Origin: Desulfocapsa sp.
GTDB taxonomy: Bacteria; Desulfobacterota; Desulfobulbia; Desulfobulbales; Desulfocapsaceae
Assembly: GCA_030638765.1 (NCBI GenBank)
Contig: DAOWDZ010000049.1
Span: 1-9,739, forward strand
DNA: 9,739 bases
Reading direction: 5' to 3'
The position numbers were made by a program, and so were the translations under genes. Numbering within the stretch: the stretch's first letter is position 1; each line of letters begins with the position of its first letter. Below, one piece after another: positions 1-6,682 of this stretch. The notes below the pieces were generated by a model, which worked only from the letters and a program-made list of their open reading frames with translations, was not told the origin of the DNA and ran no database searches.

Positions 1-2
1 AT

Positions 3-1019
3 CTGTCTATTCCTGCTCTTGAAAAGCAGGGAAGGCTGATGGGAGAAAGTCTCACCGGTGAAGATAGGGAACAATATTTTACCATGCTGGCTGGCTGGAA
101 CGGTTGGGAAGCTATGGCGCATGGTTCATGGCATGAAAAAGGTCTGGTGAAGAACAGGGTTGAGGTTCTCTTTGACCGTACAAAACTCGATGGCAAAGTG
201 GCGCGTTTATGTGAAGTGAAGCCGGAAGTTAATGATACACTGGAGATGGTTCCTGCAAGCTCTCTTTTTTATTATTGGACGAACACTATGAACCTCTCTC
301 TGCTTTTGGAGTTGTACTCATCTGCGGTGATAGGTCAACAGCCTGTAGCACTTGATATACTGCGTATGGAGTTACGTAATACGGCAGGTATTGAGCTTGA
401 AGAACTTCTCGAAACAATTGATAGTGAAATTGCTTTGATTATCGAAGATATTGACAGAACAGGAGTTCCATTGCCAAAGGGTGCTCTTATTTTAGAATTA
501 AAAAACTCAGAGAAATTTCTGAGAGCATTTAATGTCCTGCTCAATAATTCAAATATTCATCTGAATCAAAAACAGTATGGAGATCAGGAAATATCGTATT
601 GGGGGGCAGTACAACAGGGCGGATTGCAGTCGGCCTTCACTCTCATCGATAATTATTTTGTTATTTCAAATTCCAGTCCTCTTATAGAGAATATTGTAGA
701 TCTTCAAAGTGATTCAGCGAAACAACTTGTAAACAGTGCTGCCCTGAAAGAAGTTGGTAAAAAATGGCGTAGTGACAATAACTCGGTAGCCTATGTTCAT
801 ATTACGAAATTTATAGATGCCTTTAGAGATCTTGCGATATGGGGAGGTTCAATGGCTGTTTTACAGGGTCCTGAAATGATGAGAAAGACGGACATCATGT
901 TAAACCAGCTTGTTTTGCCACTGCTGGACGGTGTTTCTCTATATACGCAAATTGGTTCTAGATCCTATACTACTGAAAACAGTATAATATTTGAATCAAC
1001 TACCACGGTAGTTGAGTAG
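3..1019 (+). CDS. DUF3352-like protein, 3' part (5' end outside window)
   Basis: The reading frame is open from the first bases of the window, so the gene almost certainly begins upstream; the first ATG (39) has no well-spaced ribosome-binding site. About 339 residues are visible. They have the style of DUF3352-type proteins: alternating hydrophobic and polar blocks, a 'FLRAFNVLLNN' segment, a short YWGAV strand, then a 'LIDNYFVISNSSPLIENIV' segment, as in families with repeated alpha/beta modules that end by testing whether a value is 'on display'. No catalytic motif or transmembrane segment is visible in this part; an N-terminal signal or anchor would lie outside the window. It ends 26 bases before a small unknown gene and thiL, all on the same strand, so cotranscription is likely. 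Family assignment rests on general resemblance only; the function is unknown. Confidence 0.6.
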   Translation: MSIPALEKQGRLMGESLTGEDREQYFTMLAGWNGWEAMAHGSWHEKGLVKNRVEVLFDRTKLDGKVARLCEVKPEVNDTLEMVPASSLFYYWTNTMNLSLLLELYSSAVIGQQPVALDILRMELRNTAGIELEELLETIDSEIALIIEDIDRTGVPLPKGALILELKNSEKFLRAFNVLLNNSNIHLNQKQYGDQEISYWGAVQQGGLQSAFTLIDNYFVISNSSPLIENIVDLQSDSAKQLVNSAALKEVGKKWRSDNNSVAYVHITKFIDAFRDLAIWGGSMAVLQGPEMMRKTDIMLNQLVLPLLDGVSLYTQIGSRSYTTENSIIFESTTTVVE

Positions 1020-1045
1020 ACATAATATATTTACGGAAGTAACCC

Positions 1046-1426
1046 ATGGAAAAACTTATAGCAGAACTCAAAAGTGTCGTTCCTTTTAAAGATAGCACTG
1101 ATATTGGTGATATTGTCCTTATTGTTGCCAAAGAACCGCAGATGCTTTTGTATGCGCTGGTAACAGATATTGAACGTGATTCGACACGTAAGGATGAGTG
1201 GTGGCATGTCAGTTTGACTTTTCTTACGGTTCCGCCCCAGGAGATGAAATGGACATTGCGAACAGCGCAGATGAGTGGCATGGAGATTTTTACCATGGGT
1301 GGAGAGGAACGTTTTGTTAAGGCCGTTAACCTGACGCCTTCACTTGAAAAAGTCATCACGGACCCTCCTGAAGAGAATAAGCCACAAGTAAAAAGTAAAA
1401 AACCGTTTTTAAAAAGGGTGAAATAG
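1046..1426 (+). CDS. Unknown small protein upstream of thiL
   Basis: A 126-residue protein that I do not recognise. It starts at an ATG preceded by GGAAG (1035-1039) at good spacing. It has no signal peptide or membrane segment. The body (residues 1-105) reads as a compact mixed alpha/beta cytosolic domain containing a DEWWHVSLTFL strand and a VPPQEMKWTLR segment. The last 20 residues are lysine-rich and probably disordered (KSKKPFLKRVK), which could mean contact with nucleic acid or membrane phosphates, but that is a guess. Its stop codon shares one base with the GTG start of thiL (TAGTG), indicating translational coupling. It sits between the DUF3352-like gene and thiL. The coding call is supported by the start signal, the overlap and the absence of a better frame. 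Confidence 0.8.
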   Translation: MEKLIAELKSVVPFKDSTDIGDIVLIVAKEPQMLLYALVTDIERDSTRKDEWWHVSLTFLTVPPQEMKWTLRTAQMSGMEIFTMGGEERFVKAVNLTPSLEKVITDPPEENKPQVKSKKPFLKRVK

Positions 1427-2427
1427 TGACTGCGTGGTCTGAACGTAGTTTGATTGAAAAAATTCGCAGTGCCAGTAAACGACCCGACGAAGGATTGATC
1501 AAATCAATTGGTGATGATTGCTGTGAGGTTTCTGCTCCCGGTTCTTTTCTGATATCAACTGATAGCCTTGTTGATGGTATTCATTTTGATCGTTCTTTTC
1601 ATCCCCCTCACCTGTTAGGTCGTAAATCCATTGCTGTGAATTTAAGTGATGTCGCAGCCATGGGAGGAAAGCCACGTTTTATTCTTTTATCCCTTTGTCT
1701 TCCTGAGGATCTTGAGTGGAAATGGATTTCTGCATGGCTTGATGGAGTTTTTGAGATCCTTACTGAGTTTGACTGTATTTTGATCGGCGGTGACACCGTT
1801 AAAGCAAAGGAACTTGTATTTACAGTGACCGTTCTTGGCGAACCCGTTGAGAATGGGGCTATTTATCGTGACACTGCAAGTGTTGGTGATACTGTTTGGG
1901 TTTCCGGTCCTCTGGGTTCAGCCGGATGTGGACTTAAACTTCTCAATCATGAAAAACAGCATCCGGGGAGCTTGGCGCTGGATTCAATGAATTCCCTATT
2001 GAATGAACATTTGAACCCTATGCCTCAGGTATCACTTGGCATAAAGCTTGCTGAATCTCAAATGCTTACTGCCATGCAGGATATATCCGATGGTCTTGCC
2101 ACGGATCTTGCTCATATTTGCAAGGCTTCTGGGGTCTCGGCGCATATTGAGGCGGCTTTTCTTCCCTGTCTTCCTGAGTTGCCATTGGCGGCAGAGGTCT
2201 TGAGTGAGAACAGTGAAACTCTTATGCTTTGTTCAGGAGAGGATTATCAGCTCGTTTTTACGGTACAAGAAGGAAGAGAAGCGGAATTTGCCAGGTATAT
2301 CCAAAAAATCCAAAAAGAAAATACTACTGTGGTTAAAATTGGTGAAATTCGATCGGGAAAGGGGGTTATCCTGCACCGGGTTGATGGGACTGCAAAAGAG
2401 ATCAGTTTTAAGGGATATGAACATTAG
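1426..2427 (+). CDS. thiL: Thiamine-monophosphate kinase
   Basis: ThiL phosphorylates thiamine monophosphate with ATP to give thiamine diphosphate, the last step of cofactor synthesis, in the cytosol. All landmark motifs of the PurM/ThiL fold are present in order: IGDDCC (residues 28-33), STDSLVDGIHF (44-54), NLSDVAAMGG (72-81), the metal-binding GGDT (121-124), DISDGLATDL (219-228) and GEDYQLVFT (271-279). At 333 residues it has the usual length. The start is GTG, overlapping the preceding stop codon by one base, with an AAGGG element just upstream inside the preceding gene. No other thiamine-biosynthesis gene and no recognisable TPP riboswitch lies in the window, so it is probably expressed with the two upstream unknown genes. 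The gene converges on the dCMP deaminase gene with only 23 bases between. Confidence 0.97.
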   Translation: MTAWSERSLIEKIRSASKRPDEGLIKSIGDDCCEVSAPGSFLISTDSLVDGIHFDRSFHPPHLLGRKSIAVNLSDVAAMGGKPRFILLSLCLPEDLEWKWISAWLDGVFEILTEFDCILIGGDTVKAKELVFTVTVLGEPVENGAIYRDTASVGDTVWVSGPLGSAGCGLKLLNHEKQHPGSLALDSMNSLLNEHLNPMPQVSLGIKLAESQMLTAMQDISDGLATDLAHICKASGVSAHIEAAFLPCLPELPLAAEVLSENSETLMLCSGEDYQLVFTVQEGREAEFARYIQKIQKENTTVVKIGEIRSGKGVILHRVDGTAKEISFKGYEH

Positions 2428-2450
2428 GCACTGAATAATGAAGAAGAAAT

Positions 2451-2957
2451 TCAGGCGTCAGTGAAAAGTTGTATGCTAACCTTTTTGTTGCGTCCTTCAA
2501 ATTGTCTGTAACCAGTGTTTGATTTGTCCAGCATGATTTTGGACGCTTTTACCGAGTCCGTTTCAGCGTATTTATCCGAAAGATAGATGATCTCCTTAAT
2601 ACCTGATTGAATGATCACCTTGGTACATTCGTTGCACGGAAAAAGCCCCACATAAATCCTACATCCCTTAAGGTTCTGAGAGGTGGAGTTAAGGACTGCG
2701 TTTAGCTCTGCATGACAGACATAGGGATACTTTGTGTCCAGATACTTTCCTTCACGTGCCCATGGTAGAACATCGTCTGAACACCCCCAGGGGAAGCCGT
2801 TGTATCCGACACCAACGATCTTATTGTCCATATTTGCGACACAGGCGCCAACCTGTGTACTTGGATCTTTACTGCGCTGGGCAGAAAGCAGTGCCACAGC
2901 CATGAAATATTCATCCCAACTCAGATAGTCTTCTCTTTTTTTTGTCTCTGTCATCAT
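2451..2957 (-). CDS. dCMP deaminase (deoxycytidylate deaminase, ComEB type)
   Basis: A zinc-dependent enzyme that deaminates dCMP to dUMP, feeding thymidylate synthesis in the cytosol. The 168-residue protein shows the cytidine/deoxycytidylate deaminase signature: CHAE (residues 81-84; H82 zinc ligand, E84 proton shuttle) and PCNEC (107-111; C108 and C111 zinc ligands). Upstream are the family's [10 protein letters not shown] (31-40) and GYNGFPWG (51-58) substrate-pocket segments. Two adjacent ATG codons (2957 and 2954) could both serve as start; only a weak purine-rich site precedes them, which fits coupling to the upstream gene ending 7 bases before. It is the last gene of a three-gene minus-strand operon behind a solute-binding protein and an alpha/beta hydrolase, with no obvious pathway link. 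Confidence 0.95.
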   Translation of the reverse strand: MMTETKKREDYLSWDEYFMAVALLSAQRSKDPSTQVGACVANMDNKIVGVGYNGFPWGCSDDVLPWAREGKYLDTKYPYVCHAELNAVLNSTSQNLKGCRIYVGLFPCNECTKVIIQSGIKEIIYLSDKYAETDSVKASKIMLDKSNTGYRQFEGRNKKVSIQLFTDA

Positions 2958-2964
2958 AAAATAC

Positions 2965-3777
2965 CTACATAAAAGGGATCCATTTTCGTATCATGCGAGG
3001 CAATTCCTGCTGCTCTTGAATTTCTTTGAGAAAAGCATTGGCCTGATTTAACAGGTGAGTGTCTTTTTTTTGAACAGCCCATGCATAATATTCTTCGGTG
3101 GCAAGTGTTAGGATAGGAGCAAGTTTATTGTTTTCATGTATTGAGGCGTAGTGGCAAACCATCGGCGCATCGTAGACAAAGGCATCAATTTTTTTATTTA
3201 TTAACGCTTGCACCGCATCAGTCGGAGTTAAAAAGGACTTGATGGTTGCTCCATTGATCCCGGTAGTAATAAAAAGGTCGCCGGTGGTATTTTTTACGGT
3301 ACCTATGACATAATTTGAGTTCATAAGGCTATAAATTCCAGTTACAAACTTGGCCTTCTCGGCAAGACGGACCAGGAGAATTTGTCCGGAACTCAGATAG
3401 GGGTTGGCAAAGGCAACTCTGTATTCCCGGGCTTTTGTGATGGACATGGCGGACATAATGATATCGATCTGGTTTTTTTCAAGCGCTACTATCTGGTCTT
3501 GCCATTTCAAATGTATAAATTTGACATTCCTTCCTGTGTATTGCCCGAGTTTCATGGCAAGTTCTGCTTCAAGACCCAGTACCTTTCCGTTTTGGAATTG
3601 AATAAGAGGTGGGGCGTTAGCGGTAATTCCAACTCTCAGGATGGCAGGGTCGGGGGCAATGTGTATGGTGCGTGGGATGGTATTGGGTGAGCCACAGGAT
3701 ATAAGAAGTAAAGAAACAATTCCAGAAAGTATAAGGGAAGTAAAAGAAAACTGTTTGAACAGTGTCGATTTTAGCAT
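2965..3777 (-). CDS. Family 3 extracellular solute-binding lipoprotein (amino-acid type)
   Basis: A periplasmic substrate-binding protein of the family that serves polar amino-acid ABC importers. Residues 1-28 form a lipoprotein signal peptide: a short basic start, a hydrophobic stretch and the lipobox L-I-S-C with lipidated C28. The mature part begins [11 protein letters not shown] (48-57), followed by [16 protein letters not shown] (63-78), the [19 protein letters not shown] stretch (105-123), in which the SITxxR arginine (R117) normally binds the ligand carboxylate, and an AFVYDAPM segment in the second lobe. At 270 residues it is a full-length single domain. No permease or ATPase gene is next to it, so it is an orphan binding protein, perhaps serving a transporter elsewhere or acting as a sensor subunit. 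Its start lies 2 bases after the hydrolase stop codon with no strong ribosome-binding site, so translation is probably coupled. Confidence 0.9.
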   Translation of the reverse strand: MLKSTLFKQFSFTSLILSGIVSLLLISCGSPNTIPRTIHIAPDPAILRVGITANAPPLIQFQNGKVLGLEAELAMKLGQYTGRNVKFIHLKWQDQIVALEKNQIDIIMSAMSITKAREYRVAFANPYLSSGQILLVRLAEKAKFVTGIYSLMNSNYVIGTVKNTTGDLFITTGINGATIKSFLTPTDAVQALINKKIDAFVYDAPMVCHYASIHENNKLAPILTLATEEYYAWAVQKKDTHLLNQANAFLKEIQEQQELPRMIRKWIPFM

Positions 3778-3779
3778 GA

Positions 3780-4616
3780 TTATTCTGCTGAATAGGTATT
3801 GGTTGTTTTTCTACGACGTCTCCAGTTAGTCACTCCGGTTACCTTGTCGATAAAATTTTTGATGGTTTCAAAGTAGAGTCTCCCACCCGTTGTGATCATC
3901 GTGTTATGCGTGGCGCCAGGTATGACAATAAACTCCTTGGTTCGTGCACCACTGTATGACTGGAGCTTTTCTGCTTCTGCGGCATCGATAATTTCATCCC
4001 TTGAACCGTGGAATATAAAGGTAGGAGTTTTAACAGTTTCGATTTTTTGAATGTTTCTAAAACCGTCATCTTCGGTGAATTCTGTGTTTTCAGGATTAAG
4101 CCCTAATACTTTTGCAAGGGGTATTGTATCAGCAATGCCGCTTTCAATGATCAATCCTTTTATATCATCTTCATGCCTTGTGGCGAGGTCAATAGCAGGT
4201 ACTGATCCAAGTGATCTGCCCATAATGAAAATTTTTCCATCATGGTTGTTGAATTTGAGCCAGTTTTGAATTTCAGTGAAGAGAATCTCAGCATCAGCAA
4301 GCATTGATGTAACAGTGGGGGTACCATTACTCCAACCGTAGCCGCGAAATTCGGTGACAAGTAAATTCATACCGGCATGGTTGTAGAGTGGCCCTATGTC
4401 ATCATAGTCTGCGACAATCTCACCATTACCATGAAAGAAGATAATATTAGGACTTGCCGGATCGTGAATGTGAAATCTGCAGCCTATAATAACCCCTGGT
4501 TCTGTCTCAATTTCAACATCAATGGCAGCTTTCGGGAGTGGAGTGACATCGCATGTGCGTGGACTAAAAATAAAAGAGAGGAGTTCGGGTTGGTCAAGTT
4601 TAGTGAGAGTTTCCAT
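3780..4616 (-). CDS. Alpha/beta hydrolase (ABHD13/Bem46-like serine hydrolase)
   Basis: A serine hydrolase of the alpha/beta fold; the substrate is unknown. Numbering from the ATG at 4616 (278 residues), the oxyanion-hole motif is FHGNGE (61-66), followed by EFRGYGWSNGTP (89-100), the nucleophile elbow GRSLGS (133-138, S135), the acid in HGSRDE (D207) and the histidine in GATHN (H237), so the triad is complete. This motif set is typical of the ABHD13/Bem46 group. The C-terminus ends with a basic RRRRK patch (about residues 266-270). The frame stays open upstream to a TTG at 4718, which would add 34 residues with a weakly hydrophobic stretch. I prefer 4616 because the extension would run through a perfect inverted repeat in the divergent control region, although neither start has a clear ribosome-binding site. 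It is the first gene of the minus-strand operon. Confidence 0.88.
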   Translation of the reverse strand: METLTKLDQPELLSFIFSPRTCDVTPLPKAAIDVEIETEPGVIIGCRFHIHDPASPNIIFFHGNGEIVADYDDIGPLYNHAGMNLLVTEFRGYGWSNGTPTVTSMLADAEILFTEIQNWLKFNNHDGKIFIMGRSLGSVPAIDLATRHEDDIKGLIIESGIADTIPLAKVLGLNPENTEFTEDDGFRNIQKIETVKTPTFIFHGSRDEIIDAAEAEKLQSYSGARTKEFIVIPGATHNTMITTGGRLYFETIKNFIDKVTGVTNWRRRRKTTNTYSAE

Positions 4617-4693
4617 ATGAGTATCTGACAATGAAAGTAGAAAGAAGTTGATTGTGAGTATGTTTAATGTTTTCTTTAAATAGCTGTTGTCCA

Positions 4694-4709
4694 GGACAGT
4701 TACCTGTCC
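4694..4709. promoter_or_regulatory. Inverted repeat in divergent intergenic region (possible operator)
   Basis: GGACAG-TTAC-CTGTCC is a perfect 6+6 base inverted repeat with a 4-base centre. It is flanked by a second matching pair, GTTGT (4686-4690) and ACAAC (4715-4719). It lies between the start of the minus-strand hydrolase operon (4616) and the plus-strand lactonase-like gene (4761), where a shared operator would be expected. No T-tract follows on either strand, so a terminator is unlikely. The binding protein cannot be named from the sequence. Confidence 0.4.
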
Positions 4710-4760
4710 GAAGAACAACTATAAGGAATTTTATTCAAAAAATCCAGTCTGGAGGTGTAT

Positions 4761-5510
4761 GTGACAACTTTTACTATTCATCCCATGGTAATGGGCACAA
4801 AAGTATTTGATAAAGGAATGATGACCTACCAGTACGACTATGGCCAATCGTACACCATTCCAATCTATTGCTGGTATATTGAAGGTGGAGATAAAAAAAT
4901 TCTTGTCGATACCGGTGAAATGCATCCTATCAAATCCGATGATCGAGAAGAAGCCATCGGAGGAAAGATAGTGACGTTCGAAGAAGGTCTTGCTCAGTGG
5001 GGACTTGTCCCTGAAGATATCGACATCGTGATTCATACCCATCTTCATAATGATCATTGTGAAAATGATTATAAATGTGTGAATGCCAGGGTTTATGTAC
5101 ATGAGCTAGAGCTTGAACATATCCGTGATCCACATCCACTTGATTTTCGGTATCTGGAAGACTTTATTTACGAGATCAGTGAGAATAATCAGATAAACGT
5201 AATTACTGGTGATAGTGAAATAGTACCTGGCATAAAAGTTATACATACTCCAGCACACACTGCTGGTGGTTTATCAGTTTCGATCAACACCAAAGAGGGA
5301 GTAGCTATTATCACAGGGTTTTGCTGTCTTCTGGAAAATTTTTATCCTCCAAAACAGATTACAGCCATGGAGATGGAGGTTATTCCACCCGGCACTCATC
5401 TTGATGTGAATGAGGCCTATGATATTATGCTCAAGATTAAGGCCGAGGCTGATATTCTATTGCCATTGCATGAACCAAAATTTGCCTCAATGAATTCAAT
5501 TCAAGAATAG
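4761..5510 (+). CDS. Metallo-beta-lactamase-fold hydrolase, N-acyl-homoserine-lactonase family
   Basis: A metal-dependent hydrolase of the lactonase-like branch. Numbering from the GTG at 4761 (249 residues), it has DTG (50-52), the metal-binding motif HTHLHNDH (92-99, an HxHxDH core formed by H94, H96, D98 and H99), HTPAHTAGG (162-170, H166) and LPLHEP (234-239, H237). The ENF segment (192-194) and overall length fit AttM/AiiA-like lactonases. The usual bridging aspartate just before it is missing: the stretch reads ITGFCCLLENF, with glycine where lactonases carry Asp. The start is placed at the second GTG because GGAGG (4751-4755) then sits 5 bases upstream; the first in-frame GTG (4755) overlaps that site. 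No LuxI or LuxR homologue is nearby, so homoserine lactone as the substrate is not established. It is transcribed divergently from the hydrolase operon. Confidence 0.85.
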   Translation: MTTFTIHPMVMGTKVFDKGMMTYQYDYGQSYTIPIYCWYIEGGDKKILVDTGEMHPIKSDDREEAIGGKIVTFEEGLAQWGLVPEDIDIVIHTHLHNDHCENDYKCVNARVYVHELELEHIRDPHPLDFRYLEDFIYEISENNQINVITGDSEIVPGIKVIHTPAHTAGGLSVSINTKEGVAIITGFCCLLENFYPPKQITAMEMEVIPPGTHLDVNEAYDIMLKIKAEADILLPLHEPKFASMNSIQE

Positions 5511-5570
5511 AACCGTATAAATACCCAAAATCCTCATTATCGAGTGTGTATTCGATGATCAGGAGTATGG

Positions 5571-5591
5571 AATGTTCAGTAAAAGAACATT
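5571..5591. terminator. Hairpin between convergent genes (possible bidirectional terminator)
   Basis: AATGTTC, a 7-base A-rich loop, then GAACATT form a perfect 7-base stem between the end of the lactonase-like gene (5510) and the end of the minus-strand small membrane gene (5603). On the plus strand the stem runs into a short T-run. The stem is AT-rich and the T-run is short, so terminator strength is uncertain. Confidence 0.4.
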
Positions 5592-5602
5592 TTGAAATTG
5601 TA

Positions 5603-5902
5603 TCAGCTTCTAGCGGATGCAGCTTTTGGAGCTTTGTTGACAAATTTAAAGAATACTGGAAAGGCAACAAAGAAAGCAACACAGAGCAGGTATTCGATAC
5701 CTTTAATATGTGTATAGTAATCAACCAGTGTGTGCAGAGGTTTAACCATGCCGATTGCTACCATATATTGTCCTGCAAGTTCACTTACTGACCAACCTAC
5801 ACTGGAAAGAGCGCTGGTAAGTGCTGCTGCAACCCAGAGACACGTAATTGATCCAACTGCTAAGATAATTCTTGATCCTGTTTTTGAAGTATTCTCTTTC
5901 AT
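5603..5902 (-). CDS. Unknown small membrane protein (99 aa)
   Basis: A 99-residue protein with two probable transmembrane helices (about residues 12-34 and 69-88) and a lysine-rich C-terminal tail. The segment between them (39-65) contains SELAGQYMVAIGMVKPLHTLVDYYTHIKG, shown here as two parts: 39-53 and 54-68; it carries two histidines (H57 and H65) that could in principle bind a metal or heme, though nothing proves this. The start is well supported by AGGAG 7 bases upstream. It follows the 64-residue membrane gene by 44 bases on the same strand, and the two start regions are nearly identical (GGAGAACAYCATG), so the pair is probably co-expressed and its products may form a small complex. I do not recognise a named family. 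Proximity to a triheme cytochrome suggests a role near the electron-transfer chain, which is inference only. Confidence 0.8.
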   Translation of the reverse strand: MKENTSKTGSRIILAVGSITCLWVAAALTSALSSVGWSVSELAGQYMVAIGMVKPLHTLVDYYTHIKGIEYLLCVAFFVAFPVFFKFVNKAPKAASARS

Positions 5903-5946
5903 GATGTTCTCCTGTTTGAAGTATTTAATTTGATATATTTTTTAAA

Positions 5947-6141
5947 TTATCCGATTATTGCGGTTACATATCCCTTTACAACATTAAGTGGACCCTGGCT
6001 GAATATTGCACTGGCAAGACAGGTGAATCCCCATATTCCGACGAGACATGCCATGGTTATTCCGACACCAAGTGCAAATGTTGAAGTCTCGTATGTAGGA
6101 TCGATGTGAGTGTTAGTTGTTGTTTGTGTTTCTATGGTCAT
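5947..6141 (-). CDS. Unknown small single-span membrane protein (64 aa)
   Basis: A 64-residue protein with a polar, threonine-rich N-terminus (residues 1-20), one probable transmembrane helix (about 23-47) and a short, mildly hydrophobic C-terminal segment (51-63) that might lie on or partly in the membrane. The start codon has a good GGGAG site 7 bases upstream. It is the first gene of a two-gene minus-strand unit with the 99-residue membrane protein and lies about 40 bases downstream of the predicted start of a sigma-54 type promoter. There is no heme, iron-sulfur or zinc motif; two cysteines within the hydrophobic stretch do not form a recognised site. The coding call rests on the ribosome-binding site, membrane-protein composition and paired layout. 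Function unknown. Confidence 0.75.
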   Translation of the reverse strand: MTIETQTTTNTHIDPTYETSTFALGVGITMACLVGIWGFTCLASAIFSQGPLNVVKGYVTAIIG

Positions 6142-6189
6142 GGTGTTCTCCCTTCAAAGTTGTTTTTTTTGTTATCTTGCCTTCTCTGT

Positions 6190-6205
6190 TGCATTTGTGA
6201 TGCCA
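6190..6205 (-). promoter_or_regulatory. Putative sigma-54 (-24/-12) promoter of the small membrane genes
   Basis: On the minus strand the sequence reads TGGCATCACAAATGCA. It has the invariant GG and GC dinucleotides with exactly 10 bases between them, and TGGCA and TGCA match the family consensus TGGCACG-N4-TTGCA at most positions (differences at the sixth, seventh and twelfth bases). Transcription would start near 6178, leaving a leader of about 37 bases before the ATG at 6141. Sigma-54 promoters need an activator bound upstream, and the repeat array at 6307-6409 lies at a typical enhancer distance. No activator gene is in the window. Confidence 0.5.
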
Positions 6206-6306
6206 ACTTTACTTTTATTTGCCAAAAGAACACTGGTGTTGTGTATGTACCTGTATGTTCGTCCTTAAAATGGACCGACTAGTGCCCGGAACTTTCCGCT
6301 ACGCAT

Positions 6307-6409
6307 GTGTGGCGTGGAGTGATGTTGCGTGCACAAGTGTGGCGCGAAACGTAAAAGGTGTTGCGTGAATTCGACGTAAGTGTTGCAGGGTTTGCGGATA
6401 GGTGTGGTT
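6307..6409 (+). repeat. Six phased GTGTKGCG direct repeats
   Basis: Copies start at 6307 (GTGTGGCG), 6322 (ATGTTGCG), 6337 (GTGTGGCG), 6358 (GTGTTGCG), 6380 (GTGTTGCA) and 6402 (GTGTGGTT). The spacings are 15, 15, 21, 22 and 22 bases, so the last four copies recur every two helical turns. The copies get weaker to the right. The array lies about 130-230 bases upstream of the predicted start of the sigma-54 type promoter and just left of the possible cytochrome promoter. It may be a cluster of binding sites for a transcription activator; the protein is unknown. Confidence 0.5.
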
Positions 6410-6480
6410 GGGTGAGAATCACTGTGGATTGTATGGGAAATCAACCCAATAGGGGTGAAAATGGATCCTTGAGAAGACAC

Positions 6481-6508
6481 TTGACACATATCTAAATAAT
6501 TGTAATGT
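6481..6508 (+). promoter_or_regulatory. Possible sigma-70 promoter for the cytochrome gene
   Basis: A perfect -35 box TTGACA (6481-6486) is followed after 16 bases by TAATGT (6503-6508), a poor -10 box. If used, the transcript would carry a leader of roughly 165 bases before the cytochrome start. The repeat array ends about 70 bases upstream, where an activator could compensate for the weak -10. Other AT-rich candidates nearer the gene (for example TATATAA around 6582-6588) lack a matching -35. Confidence 0.3.
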
Positions 6509-6682
6509 GCATATAAATGAAACGTACGAATGTGGTACAATGTGCGGTCTGGTTGAGTTAAACAGCTTTAGCTCTTATCTCTATATAAAGGCTGTATGTA
6601 TTAATGTTGTCGCTACGATTTCTGCAGGCATAAGGTCGGTGGGGATTAAAATAGTTTTTTTTGAATTACAGGGGATTGGAAG

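Larger units (their letters stand above)
6142..6682. other. 541-base divergent intergenic regulatory region
   Basis: This stretch separates the minus-strand small membrane genes from the plus-strand cytochrome gene. I see no convincing protein gene in it. Its parts, from left to right, are: a T-run (6163-6170) in the leader of the membrane genes; a sigma-54 type -24/-12 element (6190-6205, minus strand); a strongly G/T-biased block with phased GTGTKGCG repeats (6307-6409); a possible sigma-70 promoter (6481-6508, plus strand); and an AT-rich leader up to the cytochrome start. The size and complexity suggest that both divergent units are regulated from here. Confidence 0.6.

Noticed and set aside
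2428..2454. Inverted repeat CTGAAT/ATTCAG between thiL and the dCMP deaminase gene as a terminator
   Set aside because: Only 6 AT-rich pairs with a 12-base loop and no T-run; it also overlaps the dCMP deaminase stop codon.
4617..4718. 34-residue N-terminal extension of the alpha/beta hydrolase from a TTG start
   Set aside because: It lacks a ribosome-binding site, runs through a perfect inverted repeat and adds no domain. A hydrophobic anchor is possible but weak, so ATG 4616 is preferred.
5437..5791. Overlapping frames on both strands (5437-5724 minus, 5546-5791 plus) around the end of the lactonase-like gene
   Set aside because: Both overlap the better supported 99-residue membrane gene or the lactonase-like gene and lack start signals.
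6453..6470. CRISPR array, tRNA or insertion sequence anywhere in the window
   Set aside because: No regularly spaced identical long repeats, no tRNA-like cloverleaf and no transposase-like protein or terminal inverted repeats with target duplications were seen; the GTGTKGCG array is too short in unit length for CRISPR.
6265..6540. A 91-residue minus-strand frame rich in His, Thr and Pro
   Set aside because: The composition is simply the complement of the G/T-rich repeat region; there is no ribosome-binding site, no domain style and it covers the regulatory array.
6519..6550. Possible second sigma-54 element on the plus strand before the cytochrome (TGGTACAATGTGC)
   Set aside because: The GG and GC are only 8 bases apart, instead of the required 10.
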